A DNA stretch of 64,000 nucleotides from Micromonospora rhizosphaerae (GCF_900091465.1 NZ_FMHV01000002.1:3348001-3412000); one strand, 5' to 3'. Counted from the stretch's first letter, positions 43,735-53,781 are shown. Notes: generated by a model not told the origin, from the letters alone. A program made the numbers and translations.

Positions 43735-44696
43735 GCGTCTGGAACACCGACCAAGGGCTTTGCCCAGGATCGACCCTGGGAGTTCTTGAGGATCAGGTAC
43801 TCAGCGTCAACATGCGGTTCGATCGCGCTGTGCTTGTCGTTAGGGGCGCCGATGACGAGTTGGAAGCCGAGGCCGCGCCACGCGCCGATGGCTCGGCCGG
43901 TGAAGTGCGCGTCTGCCTTGATCAGCGCCTCGTCGAGGAAGACGGGGGCGTAGCGAGGGCGGTCGGCGCCCGCGTCACCGAGCTGGTACCGCAACGCTGC
44001 CCCGACAATGAACGCGACCAGCTCCTGCGACTCTCCGCCGGACTTCTCGCCGATGTGGTCGTATACGGCGACGTGTCTCCCCCCGAGATCGCGTTTCTCG
44101 GCACTGATCCGAACATGGTTGCGCACATCGACGAGGTCGGCAAAATCGGGGGCGGTGCGTCGGATGCGGTCGACAACCTTGGCCATCCGGTGATAGGCAC
44201 GTTCCCTCTCGTGGTCCGTCGCCGCCTGGTCGATGAAGGCGCGTACCTCGCGCAGCTCCTTGCGGAACCTGGCACGCACCGTGGAGTGGCTCTCCTGCGG
44301 GTCGATGCGCAGCCGGTGATTGTCGTCGGCGAACGGCAGTTCGGCGAGTATGCGGTTAACCGGGTCGATCCGGTCGCGGATCTCCCGGACAGCGGCGGCG
44401 AGCTCGCTGTCCAGGCCGGTCAGGTCGTTGCCGGACAGTTTGAGAAGACTGTCCCGCCACTCGGTCTCCAGCTCGTGCAGGCCGCTGGTCTCCAGATCGG
44501 TGAGCAGGCGGTCGAAGTCGCGGTAGGAGGCATCCGCGTCGATGCCGAGGTTCGGGTTCGGCCACCGCTCGAGGAACGTTGAGAACGTGTCGAGCAGCGC
44601 CTTTCTCGATCGGTCGATCCTCTCCGTCGCGGACTGCCGGTCGGCGCGGAGCTGCCTGGTGGCCTGTGTCACCGCCGCGTCGAACTCCGCGAGCAC
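43731..44696 (-). CDS. jetC: JetC C-terminal half (signature and Walker B), separate frame
   Basis: A 321-residue frame that can begin at GTG 44696. It has coiled coil (VTQATRQLRADRQSATERID) and then the ABC head C-lobe with the signature KSGGESQELVAFIVGAALRY and Walker B APVFLDEALIKAD. It completes the 799-residue N-terminal frame; together they make about 1.1 thousand residues, the usual JetC length. Continuity across the junction (DPDNTAP then IGVLAEFDAAV) shows a one-base frame change near 44696-44706, next to G4 and C4 runs. It may be a real mutation, a sequencing error, a split gene with reinitiation, or slippage. Confidence 0.85.
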   Translation of the reverse strand: MLAEFDAAVTQATRQLRADRQSATERIDRSRKALLDTFSTFLERWPNPNLGIDADASYRDFDRLLTDLETSGLHELETEWRDSLLKLSGNDLTGLDSELAAAVREIRDRIDPVNRILAELPFADDNHRLRIDPQESHSTVRARFRKELREVRAFIDQAATDHERERAYHRMAKVVDRIRRTAPDFADLVDVRNHVRISAEKRDLGGRHVAVYDHIGEKSGGESQELVAFIVGAALRYQLGDAGADRPRYAPVFLDEALIKADAHFTGRAIGAWRGLGFQLVIGAPNDKHSAIEPHVDAEYLILKNSQGRSWAKPLVGVPDA

Positions 44697-47068
44697 CCCG
44701 ATGGGGCGGTGTTGTCGGGGTCGCTGTCAAACAGCGCCTCCAGGTACGCCTGGTGTTCCTGACTGACATCGACGCCTGACTCGGCGGCTGTGTCGAGCGC
44801 CTGCTGGGCGCGGTCCACCTCGTCGACGGTCGACTCCCAGGATTCACCGATCACCGTCACGTTGTCCCTCTGCCGGCCGACGCGCTCGGTCAGTTCCCTG
44901 ACCCGCTCCTTGAGTTCGTCCACCTGACGCTGCAGTTGATCAATCTTGGGGTTGCCTGCGCGGACCTCCTCGACGACGCGGTTCCAGCGGTCCCGTTCCG
45001 CCCGGACCGACTCGACGTCAACCTGATCCCAGGACAACTCGGTCAAGAGCTGGTGGGTCGTGCGCCTGGTCTCGAACGAGTTGAGGTTTTCCTCTGCCGT
45101 TGACAGCGCGGCGACAGCTTCGTCGAGGCGTTCCCGCGCACGGCCGATCCGCTTCTCGAGTTCGGAAAGCAGTCTGCTGTTGGTGAAACCGAGCACGTTG
45201 GCCTGGCCGTGACCGCCGTGCGCGCCCCGACCACCTTCCGATGTCTGTCCGGTGATCGTGAGCGCCTTGGAGTGCTGCGCCAGCAGCCGGGGCGTCTCGA
45301 CGCAGACGAAGGCGAACCGGCGGGCGAGCTCGCCCTTCAGCCAAGCGGTGAACGGCGACGGCTGGTAGTCGAGCCTGCCGGGGAGTGTCTTTCCGTCCAG
45401 CCCGACCTCATCGCGCAGGCCGGTACGCACGCCCTCGAACTGGACCCGACGGGCTGTCGGCACCGCGTTGATCGCCTCGCGGAACGAGTTCAGCCTGCCA
45501 ATGTCGATCAGCATTCGCGTGGCGAATCCGCCGAGTGCCAGATTGAACGCCTCGCGCCACGGCTCGAACTCCGTCCGCACCTCGATCAGCTCGCCAACGA
45601 AGGGCAAGTCGTCGGGGGTGAGTCCGGCGGCCTCAGCGAACGCCGCGCGAGCCGCGTGCAGCTCAGTCGGGATGTTTCCCCGGCGGGTCCTGACCGCCTT
45701 GTGCTCGGCGGACCACTTGGCCAGCTCGCGGTCGGCGTCCTTCTTCTCCGACATTGCCTCGGCGAACTGGTTCTGGGCGGCCCTTCTAGCGTCGGTGTCG
45801 GCTAGGGACCGGTGCGCCGTCTCGACCAGTGCGGTGAAGTCCGCACGGGTCGACACGGTAGCGCCGATCGCGGCGAGCGCCCGGTCCAGTCGTTCCCGTG
45901 AGCGTTCGACGTCGCCCAGCCGCTGCTTCACGCTGCGGATCTCCCGGAGTGCGGTGTCCAAGCGGTCACCACCGGACGCACGGAGAGTGTCAGCCGCCGC
46001 TTCGCGTTGCGCCTCGGCCGCTTTGACCAGGGCAATGGTCTCCGACAGTTCCTTCTCGGCTCGGCCGTGCCGCTGGGCTAGGTCGTTTTCGGCCGCCCGC
46101 AACAGGCTGAGCCGGCGGTTATGACGCCACAACGCGGCAGGGGACGACATATCGGCGAACGTTCCGACCTCGTCAATCAGGCGCAACCGGTCCACCGCTT
46201 CGTCGATGGCGTGCCGGTGCTCGCGGATCGGAGTCAACGCTTTCACCTGCTGACGGGCTGTGATCATCCTGGTTCGGGTCCCGGACAGTTCGTCAAACTG
46301 CTGGACCACCGCGTCCGCGGTGGTAAGGGTTGACGGTTCCTCAAGGACCATCGTCTTGTAGAGGGCGTCGACGGTGGTGATTTGCTGACCGGCCTGAATC
46401 CGGCCCAGCAGCGCGACCGCTTTGTGCCCGTCGCCTGCGGCGCCGATGCCGAGGGTGGTGTGCAGGCGCGCGGTGAATTCTCTGTCGGTGTCAGCGCACT
46501 TTAAGCCTGTTGCCTGGACCTCGGCATGGGCGAGTTTCTTGCTTGCCGGGCCTTCCAGCGCCCGCAGTTGGTATCGGTGGTCGCACGTGGCGCGCACCGC
46601 CACGACGTCGTCGAGGCTGCGCGCGGACGACGGGACATACCAGGCCCGGACCGCGGTGAATTCGGCGCCGGTGTGGTCGGACCAGGTCATCGCGATGGCG
46701 GACCAGGTATCTCGGCCGTCCCCGCGCAGCACTCGTACCTTCGTCTCGCCGTCGGTCCGGGACTCGTCGAGTTTGCCTCGCGCATAGGAGAGGATGTTGC
46801 GCTGGTCCTTGCCCCGGGGCCTGCCGACCACGCCGCCGTTGGACGCACCGTTGAAGGGAGTCGTGTGCGGCATGAGCAACGCGATGTAGGAATCCATCAG
46901 CGTCGACTTACCTGACCCGGAACCCCCGCTGAGCAGGGTCGCGCCGGGCGCGAGTCGCAGGTGGTGATACCCGTCGTAGCCGCCCCAGTTGACCAACTGC
47001 AGGTCCCGCGCCACCCACTGCTCGCCCCGCGACGCCGCCGGGATCAACCCGAACAGCGTGTCGATCAT
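44669..47068 (-). CDS. jetC: JetC N-terminal half: SMC-like ATPase with Walker A and coiled coils
   Basis: A 799-residue frame from ATG 47068, two bases after the jetB stop; GTG 47074 overlapping that stop is an alternative. Walker A GGSGSGKST (48-56) follows NWGGYDGYHHLRL, and long coiled coils span about 270-430 and 610-770 around a hinge-like region. It ends in an out-of-frame tail GCSRSSTRR, 28 bases past the downstream GTG. Without joining to the following frame it lacks signature and Walker B, so a lone product cannot be a complete ATPase. This is the SMC motor of type I Wadjet. Confidence 0.88.
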   Translation of the reverse strand: MIDTLFGLIPAASRGEQWVARDLQLVNWGGYDGYHHLRLAPGATLLSGGSGSGKSTLMDSYIALLMPHTTPFNGASNGGVVGRPRGKDQRNILSYARGKLDESRTDGETKVRVLRGDGRDTWSAIAMTWSDHTGAEFTAVRAWYVPSSARSLDDVVAVRATCDHRYQLRALEGPASKKLAHAEVQATGLKCADTDREFTARLHTTLGIGAAGDGHKAVALLGRIQAGQQITTVDALYKTMVLEEPSTLTTADAVVQQFDELSGTRTRMITARQQVKALTPIREHRHAIDEAVDRLRLIDEVGTFADMSSPAALWRHNRRLSLLRAAENDLAQRHGRAEKELSETIALVKAAEAQREAAADTLRASGGDRLDTALREIRSVKQRLGDVERSRERLDRALAAIGATVSTRADFTALVETAHRSLADTDARRAAQNQFAEAMSEKKDADRELAKWSAEHKAVRTRRGNIPTELHAARAAFAEAAGLTPDDLPFVGELIEVRTEFEPWREAFNLALGGFATRMLIDIGRLNSFREAINAVPTARRVQFEGVRTGLRDEVGLDGKTLPGRLDYQPSPFTAWLKGELARRFAFVCVETPRLLAQHSKALTITGQTSEGGRGAHGGHGQANVLGFTNSRLLSELEKRIGRARERLDEAVAALSTAEENLNSFETRRTTHQLLTELSWDQVDVESVRAERDRWNRVVEEVRAGNPKIDQLQRQVDELKERVRELTERVGRQRDNVTVIGESWESTVDEVDRAQQALDTAAESGVDVSQEHQAYLEALFDSDPDNTAPSGCSRSSTRR

Positions 47069-47070
47069 GC

Positions 47071-47742
47071 TCACGCCGCGGCCTCGTTCCGTCCGCGCAA
47101 CCACTGTTCCAGTTCGGTGAGCTTTGCGGTACTCAACACGACCTCCACCATCGGGGTAATCCGATACCGGCCGGCAGACTCCTCCGTGAGCAGACCTTCA
47201 GTGACCAGCCGCTGCACCGCGTTACGGACCTCCTGTTGGCCGCGAGCCACGTTGTGGTCCTTCGGATCGAAGTAGGTCAGCACAGTCTGCTCCAGTTCCT
47301 CGATGTCGACCCGCGCGGACATCTCGCCCGTGCCGCGCTCCCGTTGGAAGACGGTCCGCAGGTGCACCAGTACTAGGGTCTCGGCCCGGTTGTAGGGGTC
47401 ATCCTTGAGCAGAATCGGCACGTCCAGCTCCACTGAGCGCACCTGCTGCTTGTAAGCGACACCTCGGTCGTGATCCACCACGAGGCGGACGAACAGGTCG
47501 TGCATCCGCGACTCGATGATCTGCTGGTTCTCCAGCAGCGTGCGCCATTGCGCAGGGTTCTTTGCGGCCAGCAGGAACTTGCGCCGTAATAACTGAACCA
47601 GCACCCGGCGCACGTCCGCGTCCAAGGTGCCCGCGTCGCCGGCGAACAACTCAACTGGGTCGTCCTCCATCGAGACCGGATCGATGAAGCCGGCCGCCGC
47701 GCCTATCGGCCAGCCGTCGTCGGCACTGTCCGGCTCAGTCAT
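47071..47742 (-). CDS. jetB: Wadjet JetB (DUF4194, MukE-like)
   Basis: A 223-residue protein from ATG 47742, eight bases after AGGAG and overlapping the jetA stop by eight bases. Winged-helix-like segments include [54 protein letters not shown] and [20 protein letters not shown], typical of DUF4194. JetB is the KITE-like subunit bridging JetA to the JetC head. It lies in the canonical second position of the operon. Confidence 0.88.
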   Translation of the reverse strand: MTEPDSADDGWPIGAAAGFIDPVSMEDDPVELFAGDAGTLDADVRRVLVQLLRRKFLLAAKNPAQWRTLLENQQIIESRMHDLFVRLVVDHDRGVAYKQQVRSVELDVPILLKDDPYNRAETLVLVHLRTVFQRERGTGEMSARVDIEELEQTVLTYFDPKDHNVARGQQEVRNAVQRLVTEGLLTEESAGRYRITPMVEVVLSTAKLTELEQWLRGRNEAAA

Positions 47743-49237
47743 CGCCACCGCTCCTGTCTGCGCTCGTCGGGTTTACCGCCACCACGCCGCCGAGAGCGAA
47801 CCGTCGCCGGGTCCGATCGGGTCGGACCGTGTCGAGCATCGCAACCCCGGCCGTCTCGGTCATCCCGGCGTCATGGGCGATTTCCAGCAGCCCGAGCAGG
47901 TCGACCGGCCGCTGGATGTCCTCGGCCGCCGCGCGGAACGCGGCCGCGACATCCACGCTCGCCGCACCACCCGCGAACGCCGCCAAGTGCGCGCGCAGTT
48001 CGGCGTATCGTGGGCCCCCCCATGCGCGAGTGTCCGCGGTCGGCATGTCCTCAGCGTCGTCCCATTCCCGCAACGGTGCAGGCGGCTGGGGTGGCCGCAG
48101 GTCGCTCATCCGCTGGCGCAGGTGTCCAACGTCGGCAACCGGCAAACGACGCAGCGGCTCAACGGCCTCGCCGCGGCGTGAGCTCGGGATCCATCTGTGG
48201 AAGCCGGACATCACGTCTCTCAGCAGTTCATCCACCTGACGGTCCCGCATCGGATCGTGGTTGCGGACCTGGGTGGTGATCACATGGGATGCGTGCCTCT
48301 GCGCGGTCAGCACCTCCTTGACGCCCTGCTCGATGCGGCGCGAGATCTCGGTGAGCTCCCGCCGCTGCTGCTCCGGCAGCAGATCGGTGAACCGGTGGCG
48401 CAGCACCGTTCGCAGCTGGCTCCACAGGTCATCAATCTGCGCCGGATCGCCGATCAGGCGCAAGGCCCCCGCGAACGCGCGGCCCTCCGGTGTCGCGTCC
48501 AGGATCTGCTGGCCGCGGGCCAGGTACTCGCGGAGCACCTCACCGGTCGGCCGCACGTCGTGCCGTAAGTCAGCGACGACGTCGCGCTGGATAACCTTGA
48601 TCGATTCCGCCACGCGGGCGAAATCCGCGGGCAGCTCCCGCGCCAGGTGCAGCACGTTCTCTGCCGCCTCGAGCAACTGCTCGTCCTCGACGGTCTCGAC
48701 AGCACCACCCTGTTCGAGCCGCGCGAGCTCCTTCTGCCGCTGCTGGATCTCCTCGCGCAGGCGCGCTATCCGGGCCGCCACGTCCGGGTCGGCGTCCTGC
48801 GCAAGTCGCTCGATCGCCTCCAGCAGCGTCCTGACCCGGGACTCCGACACCCTGCTTCGCACCCCGCCGACCCGCCCAGCGACCTCAAGCGCACCGACGC
48901 CGTACGCGGACAGCCGGTACACCTCGACGTCATCGTCGGACACCTGCCGCACCAACCACCCTGCCTGCACCCATTGCCTGCAAAGGTCACGCGCGTTTCC
49001 AGCAGGCAGCGGCTGGTTGTCCTCGTCGCCGTAGCCCGCGGCTCGCAACTGGTCAAGGGCGTCGTTGATCTCGGCGTGCGCGTCCGCCACCGCCGCCGTC
49101 GGCCGATCCGCGGTGAAGACCATCGCTAACACCGTCACCACAAATGGGGCATGCGTCTGGTGGAGCAGGGCAAGCATCGGATTCTGGAACGCCCAGAGCG
49201 CGCCCTGGTAAGCACCTTCTACACCTCGTGTAACCAT
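47735..49237 (-). CDS. jetA: Wadjet JetA (DUF3375, MukF-like kleisin)
   Basis: A 500-residue protein from ATG 49237, matching DUF3375 length; the longer open frame to 49414 is non-conserved-looking. The N-terminus [24 protein letters not shown] is the usual DUF3375 opening, followed by a winged helix ([20 protein letters not shown], then [11 protein letters not shown]), a long coiled coil around 165-260 ([20 protein letters not shown]) and a C-terminal head. JetA is the kleisin closing the JetC ring. It is the first gene; its promoter must lie in 49238-49657. Confidence 0.88.
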   Translation of the reverse strand: MVTRGVEGAYQGALWAFQNPMLALLHQTHAPFVVTVLAMVFTADRPTAAVADAHAEINDALDQLRAAGYGDEDNQPLPAGNARDLCRQWVQAGWLVRQVSDDDVEVYRLSAYGVGALEVAGRVGGVRSRVSESRVRTLLEAIERLAQDADPDVAARIARLREEIQQRQKELARLEQGGAVETVEDEQLLEAAENVLHLARELPADFARVAESIKVIQRDVVADLRHDVRPTGEVLREYLARGQQILDATPEGRAFAGALRLIGDPAQIDDLWSQLRTVLRHRFTDLLPEQQRRELTEISRRIEQGVKEVLTAQRHASHVITTQVRNHDPMRDRQVDELLRDVMSGFHRWIPSSRRGEAVEPLRRLPVADVGHLRQRMSDLRPPQPPAPLREWDDAEDMPTADTRAWGGPRYAELRAHLAAFAGGAASVDVAAAFRAAAEDIQRPVDLLGLLEIAHDAGMTETAGVAMLDTVRPDRTRRRFALGGVVAVNPTSADRSGGDD

Positions 49238-49657
49238 CGATAGGTAGCGTACGGGGCGGGTACGACAGTCAGCATTCGCGACGGTCGCCGCTCCTGCGGC
49301 CTGCGGCGATCGCGCTCCGCGAACTGGTGCGGCGTTTCGCTGGCAGCCCCTCTCGTCAGGGTTGACAGAGGTGCCAAACCAGGAGCGCGGCGTAATGGAT
49401 GTTCCGGGCGCCAACGCCGCCCCGGCCGATCCACTTCGTCACTGGCTTGCAGGTTGGCCCAGGCACAACACGGCGAGGGCGAACGTAGATCCATTGCCAC
49501 TCATCTCTATCTCGAGATCGCTTTGGCCCGTAAAGACGATCTTTCTTCGCGGAATTCCTGTCGTAGGCACCCGATACGGTCTCGCCGTCAACTAGGACGG
49601 GCCCGCTACCGGCCCGCAACGAACAAGAGATCACTTCTGCGCGCCGGAGAGGAATCC
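49238..49657. promoter_or_regulatory. Divergent intergenic region between Wadjet and CBASS
   Basis: 420 bases separate the jetA start (minus) from the first CD-NTase start (plus), so both operon promoters should lie here. I see no convincing gene on either strand. A comparatively AT-rich patch lies around 49500-49570. No specific operator is identified. Confidence 0.4.
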
Positions 49658-50761
49658 GTGACAGTCATGAACCGCGACGATCAATTGACTCAGGTGCTGG
49701 GCGCCGGGATCGAGTCATTCGACATCCCGGAGGACCAGTTCAAGGTCGCCGAGTTCGCCTACAAGGCGGCCTGCGACTTCTTGAGCACCTACTGGTCGGG
49801 CAGCGGGACCGGCGGAGCGTTGTATCCGCAGGGGTCCATGCGGCTCGGCACCGTGACCGCTCTTATCCACCGCCATGACGAGTACGACCTGGACATGGTG
49901 TGCCGGCACGACCTCGAGCTGTCGCAGATCGATCCGGAGGACCTCAAGGCCGACGTAGGTGATGCGCTGGAAAACTTCGTCAAGGAGCATCCCGAGCTGC
50001 GGCTCACGCTCGACGACGAGGGGCGCCGGTGCTGGACCTTCGTCCACGACCTGCTGCCGTTCCATATGGACGTCCTGCCCGCGATCCCCAACGCCGCCGC
50101 CGAGCCGAACGGCATCTGGGCCACGGACACCGAAGGCAGCCGGTGGCACCCCTCGGCCCCCACCGACTACGCCGACTGGTTCCTCGGTGTCCTGCACGAC
50201 GAGTGGCTGGCCGGCGCGATCCGGATCGCCGAGTCTCGTCAGATGGACGTCGAGCAGTTGCCGCGTAATGCCTTCAAGACGACGCTGCAGCGGACCGTCC
50301 AGGCGTTGAAGCGGCACCGGGATATCTACTTCAGCGACGACCCCAGCAACCGTCCTTCCTCGATCATCATCACCACCCTGGCGGCCCGGTCCTACGAGCC
50401 CGGCGGTGACCTGTTCAACGTGCTGCACCACGTCGTCCACCAGATGCCTGACCACGTCGAGTCCCGCTTCGGCCGGTACGTCATCGCCAACCCGGTCGAG
50501 CCGGACGAGAACTTCGCCGACCGGTGGATCGGGCACCCGGTCCGCGCCCGGCGCTTCTTCGAGTGGCTCGAAGCGGCACAGCGCGACTTCACCGCCATCG
50601 GCGACGCTCACGACACCGGCGACATGCTGGATCAGACCGCGCTCGCGCTCGGGATCCGAGCCGCCCGTGCTGCCGAGCAGGCTGTCGCCACCGGGACGAC
50701 TGCCCGTCGGTCGGCGATGATCGCCACGCGGGTTCCGGCTGGAAGCGACCGCTTCGCATGA
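49658..50761 (+). CDS. CD-NTase 1 (CBASS cyclic oligonucleotide synthase)
   Basis: A 367-residue nucleotidyltransferase from GTG 49658, chosen because GGAGAGGA ends just upstream; ATG 49667 is the alternative. The active site is complete: QGSMRLGT (G59, S60), YDLDMV (D77, D79) and PFHMDVLPA (D138). The SMODS C-terminal helical part follows (TLQRTVQALKRHRDIYF; SSIIITTLAARSY). The tail is disordered and ends SDRFA. It should make a cyclic di- or trinucleotide on infection. Its stop overlaps the cap2 start as ATGA, so the two are coupled. Confidence 0.9.
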   Translation: MTVMNRDDQLTQVLGAGIESFDIPEDQFKVAEFAYKAACDFLSTYWSGSGTGGALYPQGSMRLGTVTALIHRHDEYDLDMVCRHDLELSQIDPEDLKADVGDALENFVKEHPELRLTLDDEGRRCWTFVHDLLPFHMDVLPAIPNAAAEPNGIWATDTEGSRWHPSAPTDYADWFLGVLHDEWLAGAIRIAESRQMDVEQLPRNAFKTTLQRTVQALKRHRDIYFSDDPSNRPSSIIITTLAARSYEPGGDLFNVLHHVVHQMPDHVESRFGRYVIANPVEPDENFADRWIGHPVRARRFFEWLEAAQRDFTAIGDAHDTGDMLDQTALALGIRAARAAEQAVATGTTARRSAMIATRVPAGSDRFA

Positions 50762-52311
50762 CGAGAGCATGGGAACGGGAACTCACGGCTGAGCGGGAAG
50801 TCTTCCGCCGCGTCCTGGCCAGGGCCGACTTCACCGGCGAGGACGACACGCTGCGTGGCCCGCTGCGGTGGTACCGCTGCGGCGGCGAGGCGGTGACGGC
50901 CACCATCGAGGTGACAATGACTGCCGCGTACCCGTTCGCCCCGCCACAGGTCCGCGTGCTCGACGCTGGTATCCCGCTCACCCCGACCTTCCACCGCGAG
51001 CGGGACGGCGCTTTGTGTCTGTGGCCGGCCGACACACCAGTGGAGAACGCGCCCTGGTGCGACCCGGCGCGGCTGCTGCGCAGGGTGGCCGCATGGCTGC
51101 GGCAGACCGAAGCCGGCTGGCCCGGCGACTCCGCCTGCGACCTCGAACGGTACCTGCCCGCCGCGGGCGGGATTGTGCTGTACGACCTGGTGTCGCTGGC
51201 CACCGTGCACGGCTGTGTACGCACTCGCGCCACTCCTGACAGCCGCTGCGTGACGATCACCGGCAAGGCTCAGGCGCCGCCGGTGCGGCCCAACCGGCGG
51301 CATCGCGGCACACCCACGATCGGCCGCCGGCACCGGCACCTGGCGTGGGTCGCCGACATCGGTGAGGTTACTCGGCCGATCGAGGACTGGGCGTCGCTGC
51401 GCCCGCTTCTCGGCGGCGACGCCGGTCAGATCGGCTGGCTGATCGGCGCCGGTGTCGTCGAGTACCTGGTGCTGCGGTACCGGCGAGGCTCTTCCTCCGG
51501 ACTGCTCGCACTGACCGCCCGCCCCTCCGCGACCCGACGTGCGTCGATCGAAATCCAGGCGTGCGAGGCCGCCGACACCAGCGTGCCCACTCGACTGCTA
51601 CGCGCCGGCACGGCAACCGCCGAGCTCGCCGACCGCAGAGTCGCGGTGGTGGGAGCCGGCGCTGTCGGCTCGTTCGTCGCCGACCTGCTGTTCCGCCAAG
51701 GCGTGCGGAAGATGACGTTGTTCGACGGGCAGTTGCTGCGGCCCGGCAACCTCGTGCGCCACCTCGCCGGAGAACCCTGGGTCGGCCACCCGAAAGTCGT
51801 CGCCGTCACCGGACGCCTGGCCGACCTCGGCTTCGACACCACCGGCGTCGACCCCCGCCACGACCGGCTCACCACGCCCGAGCAAGCCGTCACGCTCCTC
51901 CGCAAGCACGATCTAGTCGTCGACGCCACCGGCGACGCCCGCGCCTCCGCGCTACTGGCCTGGGCCGGCAGCACAGTCCAGCGCTCCGTGATCACGGTCT
52001 GCGTCGAACGGCACGGCGGCATCATCCGCGTCGACCGCTTCCCGTTGCGCGGCAGCGAACAGCACCACCCGCCCGTCCCCGGCGGACGCGGAGACCAGAT
52101 AACCGAACACGGCTGCGACGATCCCGTCTCATTAACCCCACCGGCGTCGGTGATAGCGGCCGCCCAACTGGCTTGCCGCGCCGCGATCGACGACCTGACC
52201 AGAGAATGCGCGCTGCCGGCGACCCTGCTCGAGGTCATCGAACCGCAAGAAGCACCGGACGACGTGCGCGGCCTAAATCTGGCCGATTCCCGGCCAGGCA
52301 AGCACGTTTGA
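50758..52311 (+). CDS. cap2: Cap2: E2-E1 ubiquitin-transfer-like fusion of CBASS
   Basis: A 517-residue protein. Residues 1-140 are an E2/UBC-like domain (YPFAPPQVRVLD; DGALCLWPAD with the likely catalytic Cys C87). Residues 285-500 are an E1/ThiF domain: VAVVGAGAVGSFVADLL (G299-G304), LFDGQLLRPGNLVRH (D323, N331, R334), VVDATGD, and EHGCDDPVSL, where C453 is the candidate E1 cysteine. Cap2 attaches the CD-NTase C-terminus to cellular targets and thereby primes it. It overlaps the CD-NTase by four bases. No Cap3 (JAB) gene is visible in the locus, which is unusual for an E2-E1 type II system. Confidence 0.88.
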   Translation: MTRAWERELTAEREVFRRVLARADFTGEDDTLRGPLRWYRCGGEAVTATIEVTMTAAYPFAPPQVRVLDAGIPLTPTFHRERDGALCLWPADTPVENAPWCDPARLLRRVAAWLRQTEAGWPGDSACDLERYLPAAGGIVLYDLVSLATVHGCVRTRATPDSRCVTITGKAQAPPVRPNRRHRGTPTIGRRHRHLAWVADIGEVTRPIEDWASLRPLLGGDAGQIGWLIGAGVVEYLVLRYRRGSSSGLLALTARPSATRRASIEIQACEAADTSVPTRLLRAGTATAELADRRVAVVGAGAVGSFVADLLFRQGVRKMTLFDGQLLRPGNLVRHLAGEPWVGHPKVVAVTGRLADLGFDTTGVDPRHDRLTTPEQAVTLLRKHDLVVDATGDARASALLAWAGSTVQRSVITVCVERHGGIIRVDRFPLRGSEQHHPPVPGGRGDQITEHGCDDPVSLTPPASVIAAAQLACRAAIDDLTRECALPATLLEVIEPQEAPDDVRGLNLADSRPGKHV

Positions 52312-52454
52312 CCGCGGTCGGCTAGCCGGTTCGTGATCTGGGCGAAGGCTCTGTCGCAACCGACTGGAAGTAGTTCCGTGGCTGGCAGGACCGGATCCGA
52401 CTGATGCCGCCTCGGCTGATCCTTATGTGGGTCTGATCGGGCTAATCCTTTAAT

Positions 52455-52486
52455 GCTGCAGACATACCGGCCGGTATGTCTGCAGC
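52455..52486. promoter_or_regulatory. 32-bp perfect palindrome between cap2 and cap5
   Basis: GCTGCAGACATACCGG followed immediately by its exact complement, with no loop, then CTTTC. The inner ACATACCGG-CCGGTATGT half-sites look like a TetR-family operator. As RNA it would form a 16-bp stem followed by a short U-run and could attenuate or end transcription. It lies 128 bases before the cap5 start in the 303-base gap 52312-52614, which holds no gene that I can see. Confidence 0.6.
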
Positions 52487-52614
52487 TTTCTCTCGCGCCG
52501 TTCACTGCCGAGCCCTCATCGCTCCCGGCGGTACTCGGGCCGGATCACCAGGGCGTACCTAGCTCACCACGGAGCGCCCCAGTTCTGTCAGACCTTGCCC
52601 GTACCATCCGACTC

Positions 52615-53781
52615 GTGGCGGCGAAGCAGGTCCGGAACACCTCGGTCAAGCGGGGAGACATCAAGGACACAGTCCGGCTCGCCGTCTGGGCGAGGGCCGC
52701 CGGTTGCTGCGTCATGTGCTCCACGACGCTGCTCGGCAGCCGGTCCTACCTGCACAGCGTGCTGGTTGGCGAACTAGCCCACAACGTCGGTGCCACCGCC
52801 ACCGAGGGCTCGCCGCGCGGCCTCGCCGAGGACATCGCGGACCGGGAAGCCGAAGAGAACCTCCTGCTGCTCTGCCACGCCTGCCACCGACTGATCGACA
52901 ACGAAGACCACGCGCCGTACTTCACGACCGAGCGGCTCCGGGAATTGAAGAAGAAGCACGAAGACCGGGTTCGGGTAGCCGCAACGAGTGGCGGGATGCG
53001 GCGCACCGCCGCGCTGCGCGTCGGAGGCCTGGTCCGCGGAGTCACGGCCCTGGCCTCGCAGCGGCAGACCGCCGACGCGCTCCTCGCCGACGGGTACCTC
53101 GGCCTCGTCGACAGCCGCTGGCAAGGCGACTTCCTGTGCAAGATCGCCGGTGACCCGAACCGCCCAACCTACTGGCGTGCGGCCCAGGAAGAGATCGACG
53201 CCACGCTCGGGCTCGTCGAGCAGTCGGTCGCCAGCGGCGAGGTCGAGCACCTGTCCATCTTCGCGATCGCCCCGATCCCGCTGCTGGTCTACCTGGGCTC
53301 TCGCCTGGACGACAAGACCGACACCCGGCTCTACCAAAAACACCGCGACGGCGACCAGGGCTGGCGCTGGGACGCCACCGCTCCGATCCACGACTTCTCC
53401 ACCAGTGCCACCATCGGCTCCACCGCCGCCACGGAGGTTGTGCTCGCCGCCTCACTCACCGCCGAGGTTCAGAAGGCCAACCTCCCGGACGCGCTCCAGG
53501 GGCTGCCGTACTTCGAGATCCGGCCCGAGGCAGATCGCTTCGGACCGAGCCTGTTTTCGCACCCCAACACGCTGCGCAACTTCGCCGACCGCTGGCGGAC
53601 CCTGCTCGCCGAGGTCGAGAAGACCTGCCCCGGAGCAACCAGGTGGCACCTCGTCGCCGCCGCACCGCTGACCCCGGCGATCGAGATGGGACGCGCCTTT
53701 ATGCGCGGCGCCCAGCCACCCACCGAGGTGTACGAGCGGCAGAACGGCACCTACACGCCCGTGATCCAGGTCAACACGTGA
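52615..53781 (+). CDS. cap5: Cap5: HNH endonuclease fused to SAVED domain (CBASS effector)
   Basis: A 388-residue protein from GTG 52615; the open frame extends to 52453 through the palindrome and is unlikely to be translated. The HNH/treble clef spans 28-110: CCVMC (C32, C35), GELAHNVGA (catalytic H56), EENLLLLCHACH (N82, C87, C90, H91). Residues about 150-388 are a SAVED domain (VEHLSIFAIAPIPLLVYLGS, RWDATAP, TRWHLVAAAPLTPAIEMG), which binds the cyclic nucleotide and activates DNA degradation. Length and order match Cap5. It sits between the two CD-NTases and may serve both. Confidence 0.92.
   Translation: MAAKQVRNTSVKRGDIKDTVRLAVWARAAGCCVMCSTTLLGSRSYLHSVLVGELAHNVGATATEGSPRGLAEDIADREAEENLLLLCHACHRLIDNEDHAPYFTTERLRELKKKHEDRVRVAATSGGMRRTAALRVGGLVRGVTALASQRQTADALLADGYLGLVDSRWQGDFLCKIAGDPNRPTYWRAAQEEIDATLGLVEQSVASGEVEHLSIFAIAPIPLLVYLGSRLDDKTDTRLYQKHRDGDQGWRWDATAPIHDFSTSATIGSTAATEVVLAASLTAEVQKANLPDALQGLPYFEIRPEADRFGPSLFSHPNTLRNFADRWRTLLAEVEKTCPGATRWHLVAAAPLTPAIEMGRAFMRGAQPPTEVYERQNGTYTPVIQVNT

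Noticed and set aside
52453..52614. N-terminal extension of Cap5
   Set aside because: The extra 54 codons run through the 32-bp palindrome, have no ribosome site and make Cap5 longer than usual; GTG 52615 fits the family.
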